A stretch of DNA of 64,000 nucleotides, from the NCBI GenBank assembly GCA_047967505.1, contig CM106538.1; one strand, 5' to 3'. Each line of letters begins with the position of its first letter. Position 1 is the first letter of the stretch. A program made the translations under genes and the position numbers. Below the pieces are notes generated by a model, which saw nothing but the letters and a program-made list of their open reading frames with translations, was not told where the DNA came from and did not search any database. Positions 25,401-33,600 of this stretch are shown piece after piece. The DNA comes from Dipteris shenzhenensis (Eukaryota; Polypodiophyta; Polypodiopsida; Gleicheniales).

Positions 25401-28400
25401 TCCTCCATTTATATGTGTTGAGATTTTTTGTCAATGTGAAGGGCAGTCCCGGCAGCTGACCACTCTATGGGGGATTACCTCGTACAAAGCGCTGAACAAG
25501 TAGCCACTCTGGTGGTTTATAATGCCATATTATACCACCATCTATGAAATGAATGAAGTGGCCTGGCTCCCATATATTGATAAGGATGCATCATTTTTGT
25601 GTGAGAGAGAGGAGCAGACAAGCTGGGAGCAAAGAGGTGGAGAGCAAAACATTGGAGATGTAATAGATAAGAGATAAGATACAAACAAGAGTGGAGGTGG
25701 TTTTGTCTAGGTGACAAAACCACACTAACCCACCGTGGTTAGGGGGGGAAACCTCTAGTGAGGGAAAAGTGCAACTCACTTATGGATTGCATTGGTCACT
25801 GCGTAGAATATGGCAATAATTCTAACACCCCCCTGCAGTGCCAATGTGATGATGTACAAGGAAGTGATCAATCACCAAAAGGAGATAAGTTCAGGACACT
25901 GCGAAATGCCTCAAACTTCTCACCTGGAAGTGCTTTGGTAAAGATGTCTGCAACATTGTCATGTGTTGACACATAGATCATATTGATCTCCCCTGCATGT
26001 AACTTCTCTCTAACATAATGATAATGAACCTCAATGTGCTTCGTGTGAGCATGAAACACAAGATTCTTTGCCACTGCTATAGCACTTTGACTATCAGTGA
26101 GAATCGGAGAAGGACCCTCCAATGAGAGATGAAGATCAGCAAACAAACGACGCAGCCAAACACATTCAACTGTTGCTGTGAAAGCTGCCTTGTACTCAAC
26201 TTCACATGAGGAAGTAGCCACAATAGATTGTTTCTTGCTCAGCCAAGAAATGCAAGCTTTGCCAAAAAAGAAACAATTTCCACTTGTGGACTGCCTAGTG
26301 TCATAGTCTCCAGCCCAATCTGAGTCATTGTAAGCATGCATCTATAAGTCACCATTAAGGAAAGCTGTTTTTATGTCCAACTGATGAACATTCCAAACGA
26401 AAGTTGCAGCCATTGCAATAACTGATCTGATAGTGGTCATCCGAGATGTAGGAGCAAAAGTCTCCTCATCATAATCTATGCCCTTTTTGTGAGCATATCC
26501 TTTGGCAACCAGATGTGCCTTGTACCAATCAATGGACCCATCTGGCTTCCTTTTCACTTTTGGTACCAATGGTATGTTTTCCTGGTGGTAAATCCACAAC
26601 ATCCGAAGTCTGATTTTTCTCAATGGACTGCAATATTTTCAGCCAGTATCTCGTCTTGAGATTCTTGACTGCCTCAAAGACTGGGTTCTTCAATCGGACG
26701 ATTGTGTTTGTGATGCACTACTATTAGTTGATATCGTGGTTGCATCATTGTATAAGGTTTTGCTGCCTCCCCCTTGGGTTTCTCTTCATGCCAATTGCAT
26801 TTGGTCTATGACATGCATCTCTCGGCGGTGCTGGAAAAGATTGCAACACATTTGGGCTTTCAAACTCTCTCTTTGGCAAAAGTTCTTCTTATGGCACATC
26901 GTGGTTGGGGTTCTTCCCTTCAAACAGATCTTAGCTCATCATCATATTGCTTCTGCTACTTGTTGCTCGATGATGTCTATCTACACGGGAGTCTATGCCT
27001 CATCTATTTTGGCATTGCCGAGAGTCTCATGATTTCTTGCTTCGACTACAGCAATGGTTTAGGGTTGTGTCCCGGGTGCTTCCTTTGGCAAGAATTTCAG
27101 GCTGTTTGGTTCTCTTGTGATGGCAGCATGGTTATGCTCTCCTTTTTTATTGGTTTCGTTATTGGGCACTATGGACCCAATGGAAGGACCACAATCATCA
27201 GGTCTTTGGTGATCCCTCTCTGGCTAAATATCAGTTCTTCTGAGCATCCTACAATGATTGTCTATACGCGCGAGATCTAGACTATCCCGTCTTCTTGTCA
27301 TATAATGACATCTTTTGATGTTTGTAGCTGGTTGTGCCTTTCTTTGGGATGGTTCTTTGTATTATAATGACCAATGGATTTCACCCAAAAAAAAAGGGTG
27401 TGTATGTGTGCGTGTGTGTATGTATTAAATAAAATGGCAAGGTATGTTTATGCATGAATATTTTCCTTTATCGTACCACCTAGTAAAGTATTACTTAATT
27501 AGGGTCTTGAGGGGGACTATTGAATAGGAGAAATAAGGAGGGGGACTTGCCCATTCTAGGCTATCATTTTCAAAGGATGGAAAGTGTCACCCACTTAAGT
27601 TACCATTTTTTAGGGGGGGTCCTTTAAAAAAGCACTCATAATAGCACTACGCAATGTGAGCTCGTATTTGCTTTGGATATGTCCAGATGCGGGTGTCTTA
27701 TTAATACTGATTTGCATAGAGTAGGAGAGTCCCTTGAAAGGTTTGAAATTTTCCTCTCAATACAAATGCATGGGGCTTATAAGTGGGTTTGGAGCTGGTG
27801 ATGGTATTGGCACATAGCTCCACTAACTCTGGCTATTACCCTCCAAAACCCCTCTAAAGTCCTATTGTATGGAGGCTTTCTCAAAGGTCTCAAGGTATAG
27901 GAGATCTTTGCTTGAGACCCACCCACACACTCCTCACTACAGTGGGTGAATTGGGAATGTTTGCATTTCTACAGGCCTCTTCTTGTATATGATCAAGAAG
28001 AGCTGATTTCCGGCCGTGCATTATGGATAGGTCTCAACTTGGGGACTTTGGGATAGGTACCTCGATGCTTATGCTCCAACATGTTGGTAGCAAACAGTAC
28101 CTTAGTCGACTAGTTGCTCACTGTCATGACTCTTTCCCCCCCCAAAAGTATACCTTCTATTATATGCTTTGAAATCAGCTCTCCATGAGGCATTGATGAG
28201 AAAAGGAGAAGCTGACCCGCCTTGCAGCCCATGTTGCCAAGTTCCACTACACAAGTGCTAGAAACCAGTGCAGCGGCCTATACAATCAACTGGTGTCTGA
28301 ATCTATGGGGATGTAAATGATGCCTACATGCCATGCCACACAAATGACACTTTGTCAATTTTTGGAACCCTCACTACCTTACTTTCAGATTGCTCATGAG

Positions 28401-29821
28401 GGTATATGATGTCTATCCAAAATGCTAATGAGAGTGGTAGTACGCCGGATCTACTTCCCCAATTACAAGTTGCACTGTGCTGCTTAGATGTTCTAGGTGG
28501 CAATGCTAGCAAATTTGCTCAGATTTGTCAAACACCAAAAAGAGCTCTTCCTCCCGATCTACAAATAGAGTCCGTGCAATAAAATCATGGAACGCAGCTC
28601 TTGCTGAATCCACAGAAGTCGCGATCAAATAGGGATGGAGGGAGTGAAAAAGTTTTGAGAGTGGAAGTTTCTAAGGCTCTCTAAAAGTGAAAGTCAGAAT
28701 TGAATGTTAAATTGCCTCTTGCCTCTCTATATATATATCCAAACCCTAAAATTAAAAACATTAAATCCAAAAATCCCAAAAATTTTGGAAAAATTTGCAA
28801 TGTTATATGTTCTAACTCTTTTATTTGTTTTCTATTGTCAAGTGAATTTTTTTGGGGGTCCTGAACAGAAGTAGGGGATCTAACTTTGTCTCTAGGGATC
28901 AGGAATCAGGATATTTGAGGTCTATAAGATGTAGAAAAAGGTAGAGATTTTTGTTACGCTCTCGTGGTAAATCCTGAAGCACCATTCTGAAAGAAACTTT
29001 GATGAATGTGTTTGTCTTAGGCAAGTGGCAGGTGGGAGAAGCGACAAGCGCGAGCTGTGGTATGTATCTATTGTGGACTACTTAGTTGTGCTTTCCGGTA
29101 ATGATGCCTGCAGGGCAGCTGCCTGAAAAGTCTTGGAATGAAGGTTGGCGGAGATGACACAGGGTGGCTTCTGTATGAAAGCTTGCGTATAGGGCTTATA
29201 CCTTTCCTTTCTATAATAATGACTGAGATTGGAGATGCTTGTCTGAATGATGCAGGAACGTTTCAAAATCAAAATGATGATGGGAAAAAATAAGAATATG
29301 ACTGGGCCATGGTGGCAAAACTTGTGGAAGGAAGCGCCTGGTGAATGCGATCCACAAACTCCTGGAGGAACTAATACACGAAGAACTCCAGGTGGACTCT
29401 TTACTGGTGCTCATCTGCTGATTTCAACGATGAAAGATTTAAAATGGAGCTAGTGTTTGGCCATTGAGAATGCCTTCAAAATATAGTCTGCATATGAAAA
29501 CGTTTCGACATGTACAGCAAGTTTCAAAATGTTTCTATCTCAAATAAACACATTTTGTTACCATGTGAGGACAGCTTGCTGCTGCTCCACCTTGCACTAA
29601 ACATAGCTGTCATACTGCTACTAAACTCCCTTGCTTTTTTTCCCCCAGTGGATGAAGAGGTGCAACAGAGAGCTGCAAAAGCTGCTGCAGCAGCAAGGAG
29701 ATGGAGAGAGTACTCCAGAAAGGGTGTCGATCAAAGGCCTATTTATAATCTTCCCACAAGTTCTCTGTCTGAAGGTAAGAATGAAGGCAAAAGCCAGTCT
29801 CCAGAGATGGTAAAACGATGA
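928..29821 (+). CDS. DJC77: Plastid-type J-domain/[4Fe-4S] ferredoxin protein (DJC76/77/82 family), 5'-partial
   Basis: Exons I can place: 928-1056, 1328-1457, 1633-1753, 11789-11870, 24133-24186, 29021-29059, 29256-29391 and 29649-29821 (stop TGA). All are bounded by AG/GT and join in frame to 864 nt, 287 residues plus stop. Order of domains: rest of a J domain with the HPD motif, a bacterial-type ferredoxin domain (CIGCKNC, then CPVDC), then a basic tail with an Ala-rich helix followed by [12 protein letters not shown]. This order matches Arabidopsis J-proteins of the DJC76/77/82 group, known as chloroplast proteins; the tail most recalls DJC77. The start of the J domain and any transit peptide must lie upstream of the window. 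The gene covers at least 28.9 kb because three introns are 10.0, 12.3 and 4.8 kb. Family assignment is firm; the exact paralogue is inference from memory. Confidence 0.9.
1633..1753 (+). CDS. DJC77: Exon encoding the first three cluster cysteines of the ferredoxin domain
   Basis: The acceptor is acag before 1633 and the donor is ATG|GTTAGC at 1753/1754. The exon completes Gly and reads [21 protein letters not shown], then VVQQAIDT. With CIG from the previous exon this gives CxxCxxC; the fourth ligand, in CPVDC, is created across the next splice (tg + c), 10,035 bp downstream. The acidic loop and the QQAID helix are typical of bacterial-type single-cluster ferredoxins. Confidence 0.9.
2430..3370 (-). 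mobile_element. Decayed L1-type LINE fragment (C-terminal part of ORF2)
   Basis: Minus-strand frames match, in order, the segment downstream of the RT active site in the intact-length LINE at 16.6-24 kb: [11 protein letters not shown] (about 3110-3140), [14 protein letters not shown] and ETIRRKLLF (about 2940-3010), [10 protein letters not shown], then [11 protein letters not shown] (about 2750). Stops and frameshifts separate the pieces. It is antisense to the host gene. No poly(A) end or target duplication was seen. Confidence 0.7.
3380..4790 (+). mobile_element. Decayed LINE fragment of a second RT type
   Basis: Plus-strand frames include [15 protein letters not shown] near 4090-4130 (RT motif A) and ADDIVLIS near 4382-4402 (motif C, catalytic YADD-like), with LEREISSH and HGQQALG before motif A. 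The frame is broken by several stops. The wording of motif A ([11 protein letters not shown]) differs from the L1-type LINE at 16.6-24 kb ([11 protein letters not shown]), so it belongs to another LINE clade. It abuts the minus-strand fragment head to head at about 3370-3380. Confidence 0.7.
4890..4985 (+). repeat. Short direct repeat next to the LINE/LTR junction
   Basis: The 22-bp words gagctagcaaaaatccaagg and gagctaacaaaaatccaagg start near 4898 and 4951, and the word gggtgtgatatctt (4775-4790) recurs as gggtgcgatatctt (4973-4986). The segment between may be a small insertion or a tandem duplication at the boundary of the LINE fragment. Confidence 0.45.
5621..7029 (-). pseudogene. Chromovirus integrase with C-terminal chromodomain
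   Basis: The H2C2 finger is present ([20 protein letters not shown], then [11 protein letters not shown]), followed by the core with [13 protein letters not shown] (Asp), [28 protein letters not shown] (Asp) and [13 protein letters not shown] (Glu). Near 6490-6540 the frame shifts by one base between the first and second halves. After [15 protein letters not shown] and the GxxF-like segment comes a chromodomain-like stretch ([19 protein letters not shown], then FPDF) at about 5630-5800. A chromodomain at the integrase end defines plant chromoviruses. Confidence 0.85.
7159..7608 (-). pseudogene. Chromovirus RNase H domain
   Basis: The segment reads [19 protein letters not shown] (first catalytic Asp), [20 protein letters not shown] (catalytic Glu) and [13 protein letters not shown], the Ty3 RNase H pattern; the usual TDH is VDH. 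It is preceded by the RT connection segment, in which a stop occurs around 7635 (IYRKHI-stop-GYSK region), so the domain is separated from RT. Confidence 0.8.
7690..8492 (-). pseudogene. Chromovirus reverse transcriptase, broken
   Basis: The frame keeps [15 protein letters not shown], the [18 protein letters not shown] block, [13 protein letters not shown] (catalytic Asp of motif A) and [13 protein letters not shown]. After a frame change at about 7936 the motif C region reads [13 protein letters not shown], where plant chromoviruses have FIDD or YIDD: the second catalytic Asp is Asn. [20 protein letters not shown] follows. The frame change and the lost Asp both argue against activity. Confidence 0.85.
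8735..10321 (-). pseudogene. Chromovirus gag-protease, broken
   Basis: The likely start is ATG at 10321-10319 ([16 protein letters not shown]). The gag region keeps the TWEGFKREF and [13 protein letters not shown] core that is typical of plant Ty3 gag, but has at least five in-frame stops between 9700 and 10180. The zinc knuckle reads [13 protein letters not shown] (about 9250-9300), CX2CX3HX4C, one residue short of the usual CX2CX4HX4C. The protease motif is LFDSASTHN (about 8950-8980) in place of the common DSGATHN, so Gly after the catalytic Asp-Ser is lost. Confidence 0.8.
11789..11870 (+). CDS. DJC77: Exon completing the Fe-S ligand set (CPVDCIHW)
   Basis: A T-rich tract ending gatgcag precedes 11789; the donor AAT|GTGAGT follows 11870. 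The single first base completes the Cys codon split by the 10-kb intron, so [20 protein letters not shown] reads without interruption. This island of 82 bp lies between a 10-kb and a 12-kb intron, both filled with transposons. Confidence 0.9.
13000..13680 (+). mobile_element. Possible LINE 3' end relic
   Basis: A plus-strand frame (13013-13390, then fragments to about 13590) ends in a short untranslated region closed by ttacccaaaaaaaagg at 13658-13680, the same acccaaaa-type end as the LINE tail at 27.4 kb. Just before it a 23-bp unit with the palindrome gaatgtacattc is tandemly duplicated (13607-13650). The protein fragments themselves were not recognised, so this is a guess from the 3' end. 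Confidence 0.4.
15671..16470 (+). repeat. 330-bp tandem duplication with a leading partial copy
   Basis: Two full copies, 15811-16140 and 16141-16470, have a period of exactly 330 bp and differ by only a few bases; both start gtagatctttctcaaggctg, the second diverging at its 3' end into the unique flank (gaggcattgagg). A partial, more diverged copy occupies 15671-15800 and lacks the tcaaggctgcat segment. The frames inside are shadows of the repeat. It lies 160 bp upstream of the LINE insertion. Confidence 0.9.
16631..16640 (+). repeat. Target-site duplication, 5' copy
   Basis: atcaggcacc, identical to 24043-24052 on the other side of the LINE. Confidence 0.9.
16650..17440 (+). repeat. C-rich LINE leader with internal tandem duplication
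   Basis: About 790 bp of almost pure C/T with very few purines, the putative LINE 5' UTR. Words such as gacctccgcccccgcccctc recur at 17079 and 17237, and the block from cctccgtcctccctttcgcc recurs at about 17171 and 17303, giving an imperfect internal duplication with a period of 130-160 bp. It is open as a Pro-rich frame on this strand and as Gly/Arg-rich frames on the other, which is a by-product of base composition. Confidence 0.75.
17491..19480 (+). pseudogene. LINE ORF1 (RNA-binding protein), two frameshifts
   Basis: The likely start is the ATG at 17491 ([11 protein letters not shown]), after the C-rich leader. Residues about 20-220 form an RRM-like/DUF4283-like domain as in plant L1 ORF1 ([43 protein letters not shown]). 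A frameshift in the C run at about 18150-18190 breaks it, and the basic segment [15 protein letters not shown] follows in another frame; a second shift occurs at about 18390-18480. The third part (to TAG at 19478) has a Pro-rich linker of about 130 residues and then an unrecognised folded-looking domain ([34 protein letters not shown]). Confidence 0.8.
19492..23890 (+). pseudogene. LINE ORF2: AP endonuclease, reverse transcriptase, zinc-finger tail
   Basis: Starts 11 bp after the ORF1 stop ([13 protein letters not shown]). Endonuclease motifs: [32 protein letters not shown] motifs: [40 protein letters not shown] (motif A), [22 protein letters not shown] (motif C, about 21645-21674). The tail has [21 protein letters not shown] and a zf-RVT region ([29 protein letters not shown]). 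In-frame TAG codons occur at about 19978, 20022, 20272, 20409 and 21674, with frameshifts near 21590 and 22620-22700. Clearly L1-type; the copy is dead. Confidence 0.9.
23778..23834 (+). repeat. 27-bp tandem repeat near the end of ORF2
   Basis: Two 27-bp units (23778-23804 and 23805-23831) and the first bases of a third encode repeated GLFFEHTS. The first unit starts CAG, the second TAG, and the sequence after the second starts CAG again; the units are otherwise identical. Confidence 0.95.
23891..23959 (+). other. Two hairpins in the LINE 3' UTR
   Basis: A 5-bp stem (ccctc / gaggg, 23891-23905) and a perfect 9-bp stem gggctgcgt (23931-23939) / acgcagccc (23951-23959) with an 11-nt loop lie between the ORF2 end and the poly(A) run. 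In some LINEs a 3' stem-loop is recognised by the element's own RT; that role here is inference. Confidence 0.7.
24043..24052 (+). repeat. Target-site duplication, 3' copy
   Basis: atcaggcacc immediately after the LINE poly(A) run; the first a may belong to the tail. Confidence 0.9.
24133..24186 (+). CDS. DJC77: 54-bp micro-exon of the J/ferredoxin gene
   Basis: The acceptor is tttccag before 24133 and the donor ATG|GTATGC follows 24186. It encodes 18 residues ([18 protein letters not shown]), the segment expected after the ferredoxin domain in this family. It begins only 81 bp after the 3' end of the target-site duplication flanking the full-length LINE, so that insertion missed the splice acceptor. 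Confidence 0.88.
24221..24550 (+). repeat. 165-bp tandem duplication
   Basis: Two copies, 24221-24385 and 24386-24550, each starting aagaatatggaagcgtt and ending taaggtataagatat, with a period of exactly 165 bp and few differences. It lies 34 bp downstream of the donor of the 54-bp exon. Confidence 0.92.
25195..26640 (-). mobile_element. Ty1/copia element, internally deleted, antisense
   Basis: Minus-strand frames: the RT start ([49 protein letters not shown]) at 26342-26623, then directly the RNase H domain ([61 protein letters not shown]) at 25868-26341. The RT catalytic segment between is missing. A polypurine run (complement of 25828-25833) precedes a 3' LTR starting TGTTAGAATT at 25827 and running left; a TATAAAT-like box is present on the minus strand near 25405-25412. 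The 5' half and 5' LTR are absent. Confidence 0.85.
26690..27397 (+). mobile_element. LINE 3' end: zf-RVT tail, 3' UTR and A-rich end
   Basis: The frame near 26830-27030 reads [20 protein letters not shown], then [19 protein letters not shown], the zf-RVT pattern of plant LINE ORF2 ends. The 3' part contains the palindrome tgtcatataatgaca (27298-27312) and ends in tttcacccaaaaaaaaaggg, followed at once by a TG-rich stretch (27397-27425). The same 3' UTR recurs at 50.7 kb. Confidence 0.75.
27960..28130 (+). mobile_element. LINE endonuclease fragment
   Basis: Frames give [13 protein letters not shown] followed, after a frameshift, by YLDAYAPT, matching [14 protein letters not shown] and NIYAPT of the full-length LINE. 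No flanking ends seen. Confidence 0.55.
29021..29821 (+). CDS. DJC77: Last three exons: basic C-terminal tail of the J/ferredoxin protein
   Basis: Exons 29021-29059 ([13 protein letters not shown]), 29256-29391 (starts [14 protein letters not shown], contains [12 protein letters not shown]) and 29649-29821 ([20 protein letters not shown], then [16 protein letters not shown]). Introns are 196 and 257 bp. Reading through gives stop TGA at 29819-29821. An AG|GTAAGA at 29773/29774 is a strong donor match, so the last residues could instead be spliced to a further exon; read-through is the simpler choice because the frame ends soon with a hydrophilic tail. Confidence 0.85.
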
Positions 29822-31560
29822 AGTGTGTCTTCTCTGCAGTAGGGGTCTCTCCAATGACAAGGTGTACAAACGTTATAGATGGCTATGATGTATATTGTTG
29901 GCTGAACTGTCTTCTAGGTATTGCTAGGTAACTTCTTATTCCAATGAAGCATTGCTCTTCCCAAGGGCACTAATTATGCTGCATTCTACAGGAACTTCAA
30001 ACTTTTTACTCATGAATTCGAGTTCATGCTCTATTGATCTTTATAAGACTTGTCTAATTGTCTTTCATAAACTTGTCATGTTAATATTTTCATAGATGGA
30101 TTTTATTTTATTTCATTGTTTTGGCAAAATATAAATCTTTGTATTATGCTGAAATCAATACAAGGTCAGCTGTCTACAAGGGTGCTGTAATATCAAGCCT
30201 ACAGGCTGCTTCACTGCATGTCTGACTCATTGCCTATGATAACCCTGTAATAGCTGCCAGGAATCAATAGGGGAACATCGGATGCCTCATTTATCAAAAT
30301 GTAAGTGGTGGCTGCAAGCCACGACTTATAAAACTCTCACAACAAGTAGATGTCCTATGAGAACCCCCTTGCTCTTGGTCCATACAGAACACAACATGTA
30401 TTCACCACATGACCAATAGGGAGGCTGCTGCTCTTATCTGTTGTCCACCGTTGCTAGGTTATTGTGAGCTAGTCAGATGTCTCAAGCATTGAGTTAAGCA
30501 ATGGCATATGCCATCTCTGCTCATTTTCTTTGACTAAGGGCATATGGGTGGTCCTGTATGGACCACCGAATAGGAGAGATTACAGCTTAGATTACACCGA
30601 TGCTAGACATAAGTCTCTATTAGTTGTTGAGAGTATTCAGCTTGAAGGTCCTATTCCCTTAGAGCAGCTCTCTAAGGTAGTGAACAGCCCCCAAGGATCA
30701 CTAACAAATATGTAAGACATAACTTAGGGGTATAAGGCGTACATAAATACCCCTTGGGCAATCACACGTGCTATATGGGGTTTTTACATAGTGGACCCTC
30801 CGGTGAACAGCGTGAAGGATGGGAAAATACTAGGAGACAAGTGAAATTTCACGAATGCTTTGGGAACTGATTATGCCTAAGCTCCTCCAAGTCTGAAATA
30901 CAGCATATTCTAAGAACAACCCTGGTCTACATATCAATAGGGGTATGATCAAGCGATTTCCAAGGAAGGGGATAAAAGCATCTTGAAACATTGGAGACCC
31001 TTATCCATGTTGAATTGTAGCTATGAGATCGTTTACAAAACCTAGATTCTTGGTTTTATTGAAGCAACTCTTGTATATTTCGTCTATATGCTGTATAGTA
31101 GATTGCATAACCTCATTGTGCCACTATGAAGCCAATTGTAGGCAATGCATACATGAGCCATAAGTGCATGAGTCATAATGCATGTGGAGAGGCGAGCCAA
31201 AATTCCATCGTTTGCACTTTTCTCTTGAATTTTGAACTGAATGGGCTTGTTGAATACACATGAATTTTGGAATTTCTTGATTTGTGTGATCTGCACTCTT
31301 GGCAAGATGGCTATTGCACGAGGCAACTCCTTGATCTAGTTTTTGGAGATTTTCATATATTGTAGATGTTTTGGGGCTGATTTGCCCATCTTTTTGAGAT
31401 CAAGTTCAAGGAGGTGGCTCAATGCTCAAGAGGATGAGCAATGTAGATGATGCATAGGACATAGAATTCTATTGTCCATAGTTTGGTTGGATCCCAGATT
31501 CATAGGTGTCAGTGGGTACTTTGGTCGAGTTTTAGGGGACAAGCGTTGCTGTTTTTGTTC
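29822..31560. other. Region after the J/ferredoxin gene, no gene recognised
   Basis: It contains the 3' UTR of the upstream gene of unknown length. Short frames in 30530-30720 and 31084-31326 have no recognisable motif. Unremarkable base composition. Confidence 0.5.
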
Positions 31561-31569
31561 TTCACAATC

Positions 31570-31770
31570 CACAGCGATACTCTCTGCCCCCCCTCTCGTA
31601 GCCTCTCTGCCCCCCCTCTTGTAGCCTCTCCGCTCCCCTCCTCCCGTAACCTCTCCGCCCCCCCTCCCGTAGCCTCTCTGTCCCACTCCCGTAGTCTCTC
31701 CTCCCGTAGCCTCTCTGCCCCCCCTCCTGTAGTCTCTCCGTCCCTCCTCGCGTAGCCTCTCCTAGCTGGG
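31570..31770 (+). repeat. Tandem repeats of about 24 bp in the LINE leader
   Basis: Imperfect units of the form gtagcctctctgccccccct repeat at least seven times, with T/C changes. As in the LINE at 16.6 kb, the leader is C-rich on the sense strand. Confidence 0.8.
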
Positions 31771-31822
31771 CTGAACCCCCAGCCCAACTAGGGGTTAGCT
31801 CAGCCAGGGGGTAACATGAGAT

Positions 31823-32751
31823 ATGGCTAGCAAAGCATGGCCCAGCCTACCTTCCTCCTCTTCAAAAACCCCTTCCACTCCAGCAGCCTCCAGTAACAAA
31901 GCCAGATACTCCACAGTGGCAGCTTGGACGCCTTCCTCGTATGCACATATATATGAACGAGGTGGTCTTTTTGACCGACCAATTCTTGGATATCATGAAC
32001 AATTTACTTCCTACAGGATCAAGTGAGAGAGCTGAGGATGTAGCTAATAGATGCCATAGCTAGAATTCAAGTCTTGGGAGGACCTAGTAACAAGAAAGTC
32101 ATTGACGAGGTTATAAAGTCATGCAATGCTTCCCCCCCTACCCCCCAACTAGTCTCTGCAGTCAAGAATCTAGTTCATACTGAAATGCAGATAGCCAAGC
32201 AAGAAGTGACTGTGGAGTTTGATGCAAAGGCCAACAAAGCCGATATTCAGGAAGAGATTAAAGAACATGTAGCTAGAAAGGATAATGCTTTGAAAATCAT
32301 AATTGGGGGGCTTCCAGATGGATGGTATAAAGAAGATGAATCTTTTAGTGATACCTTAGCACATGTCCAAACAGCCATGCCTACTGTTGATTGGACAGCA
32401 GATGCCGATGACAATCCTAACAACCCAGATGATGACGGTGAAGCTCGAGTAGTTCATATCGATCAACATAATGGCCATGCTATCATTACGTTCAACTCAC
32501 GAGACATACGTATAAAAGTTTTGCGACAATCTCAAAAGCTGAAAGGGACGAAGATATGGATAGCCGAGGAACTCACCATGAAGGATAAGGCAAAGGAATT
32601 AGCAAAGGTTTGGGTTGCCAGGAAGGATGGTAAATGGGCAGTCTACCGGGACGGGATAGCACTCATTAGAGAGTTTAAATCAAAACCAAAAGACTCTCAG
32701 TCTCAAACTGATCTAAGGCCAACTATATATATGTGTGTATGTTTTATCTAG
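31823..32751 (+). pseudogene. LINE ORF1: basic N-terminus, coiled coil, RRM-like and CTD-like domains
   Basis: First frame from ATG 31823 (MASKAWPSLPSSSSKT, 67 residues to TAA/TGA), then a frame change, then 32074-32751. The second part has a helical stretch rich in K/E (MQIAKQEVTVEFDAKANKAD, EEIKEHVARKD), an RRM-like core (ALKIIIGGLPDGW, GHAIITFNSRDIRIKVLRQS) and a C-terminal block (LKGTKIWIAEELTMKDKAKE, ARKDGKWAVYRDGIALIREF). Coiled coil, RRM and such a CTD are the layout of L1-like ORF1 proteins with a Transposase_22-type fold. The frame from 32074 is uninterrupted over 225 codons, so this is a fairly young relic. Confidence 0.65.
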
Positions 32752-33600
32752 GCTACAATATAGGTACTCTTCTAAATAAATGGAGCTGCTTTTGCACTCC
32801 TTGGGAGCTGCCCTACGCCCTCCCTAAGCTGATGTACTAGATGGCTTTCATGTTGTCCCATAGACCTCTTGGTCTCCCGTGGACGTTAATAGACTTTCTT
32901 TCTTTCTTTCTTTCTTAGACCGTTGGGAGTGCTAGTTTGACATTTAGGACCTTGCTTCACGATAGAGTATTTTCTCAATTGAGGATACTACCTGGCACCT
33001 CCTCACTTCCATCTTATGTCTATATTGTCCAATTCATTGAATATGTGGGGCTTAATGCCGCATATACATCATTGACCCAAATGGACAGAGGGCAGGAGTG
33101 TCTAGACTATAGATTCTCAAAGACTCTCTTCGGTCCATCTCCTTGGATCCCTTGTGGATATTGTACTTATTCAAGAACATAAGCTGTCTCGCAGGCCAGG
33201 ATTGAAAGATGACAATTTGGAGTTGCCACCAGATGGGTTGCAGACATCATTCATGTCACATTAGTGGAGACAAGGGTGGTTTACATCATCATTCAACTCG
33301 AGAATACTATTGTGGGTATTCTCAACGTGTTTGCTCCCACTATACAGGGCAGAGACGTGTCTTTTGGAGGTAGCTTATGGTAGTGTGGGACCATCTCTTA
33401 CTCCATGCTAGTCTTGGTTGGATGACTAGGCACATGTTTAGAAGTGAGAGGAAGGCTAACACCTTTCTCATACTTTGCCTCAGACCCCTCTCACAGAGTC
33501 ACACTTACCCAACTACTGGGTGGGAAGGTTTTACACTAGCAAAGGTTTATACAACCATATACTGTGTCAACCCCCCCCCCTCCTTACTCTCATGATGGTT

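Larger units (their letters stand above)
24187..29020 (+). other. 4,834-bp intron with a copia relic and LINE tails
   Basis: Intron between the 54-bp and 39-bp exons. It contains the 165-bp tandem duplication, the antisense copia relic and LINE fragments. Positions 24551-25190 and 28140-29010 show no recognisable gene; 28720-28740 has a short AT run. Confidence 0.85.
31565..33600 (+). mobile_element. LINE of a second family: C-rich leader, ORF1, endonuclease fragment
   Basis: Starts with a C-rich leader (31565-31770), then ORF1 (31823-32751) and, in broken frames at 33150-33600, endonuclease-like pieces (FIQEHKLS near 33165-33190, matching the LLLQEHKL motif of the other LINE). RT was not found downstream, so the 3' part is deleted or too decayed. 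A TTTC repeat occurs at 32897-32917. Confidence 0.65.
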
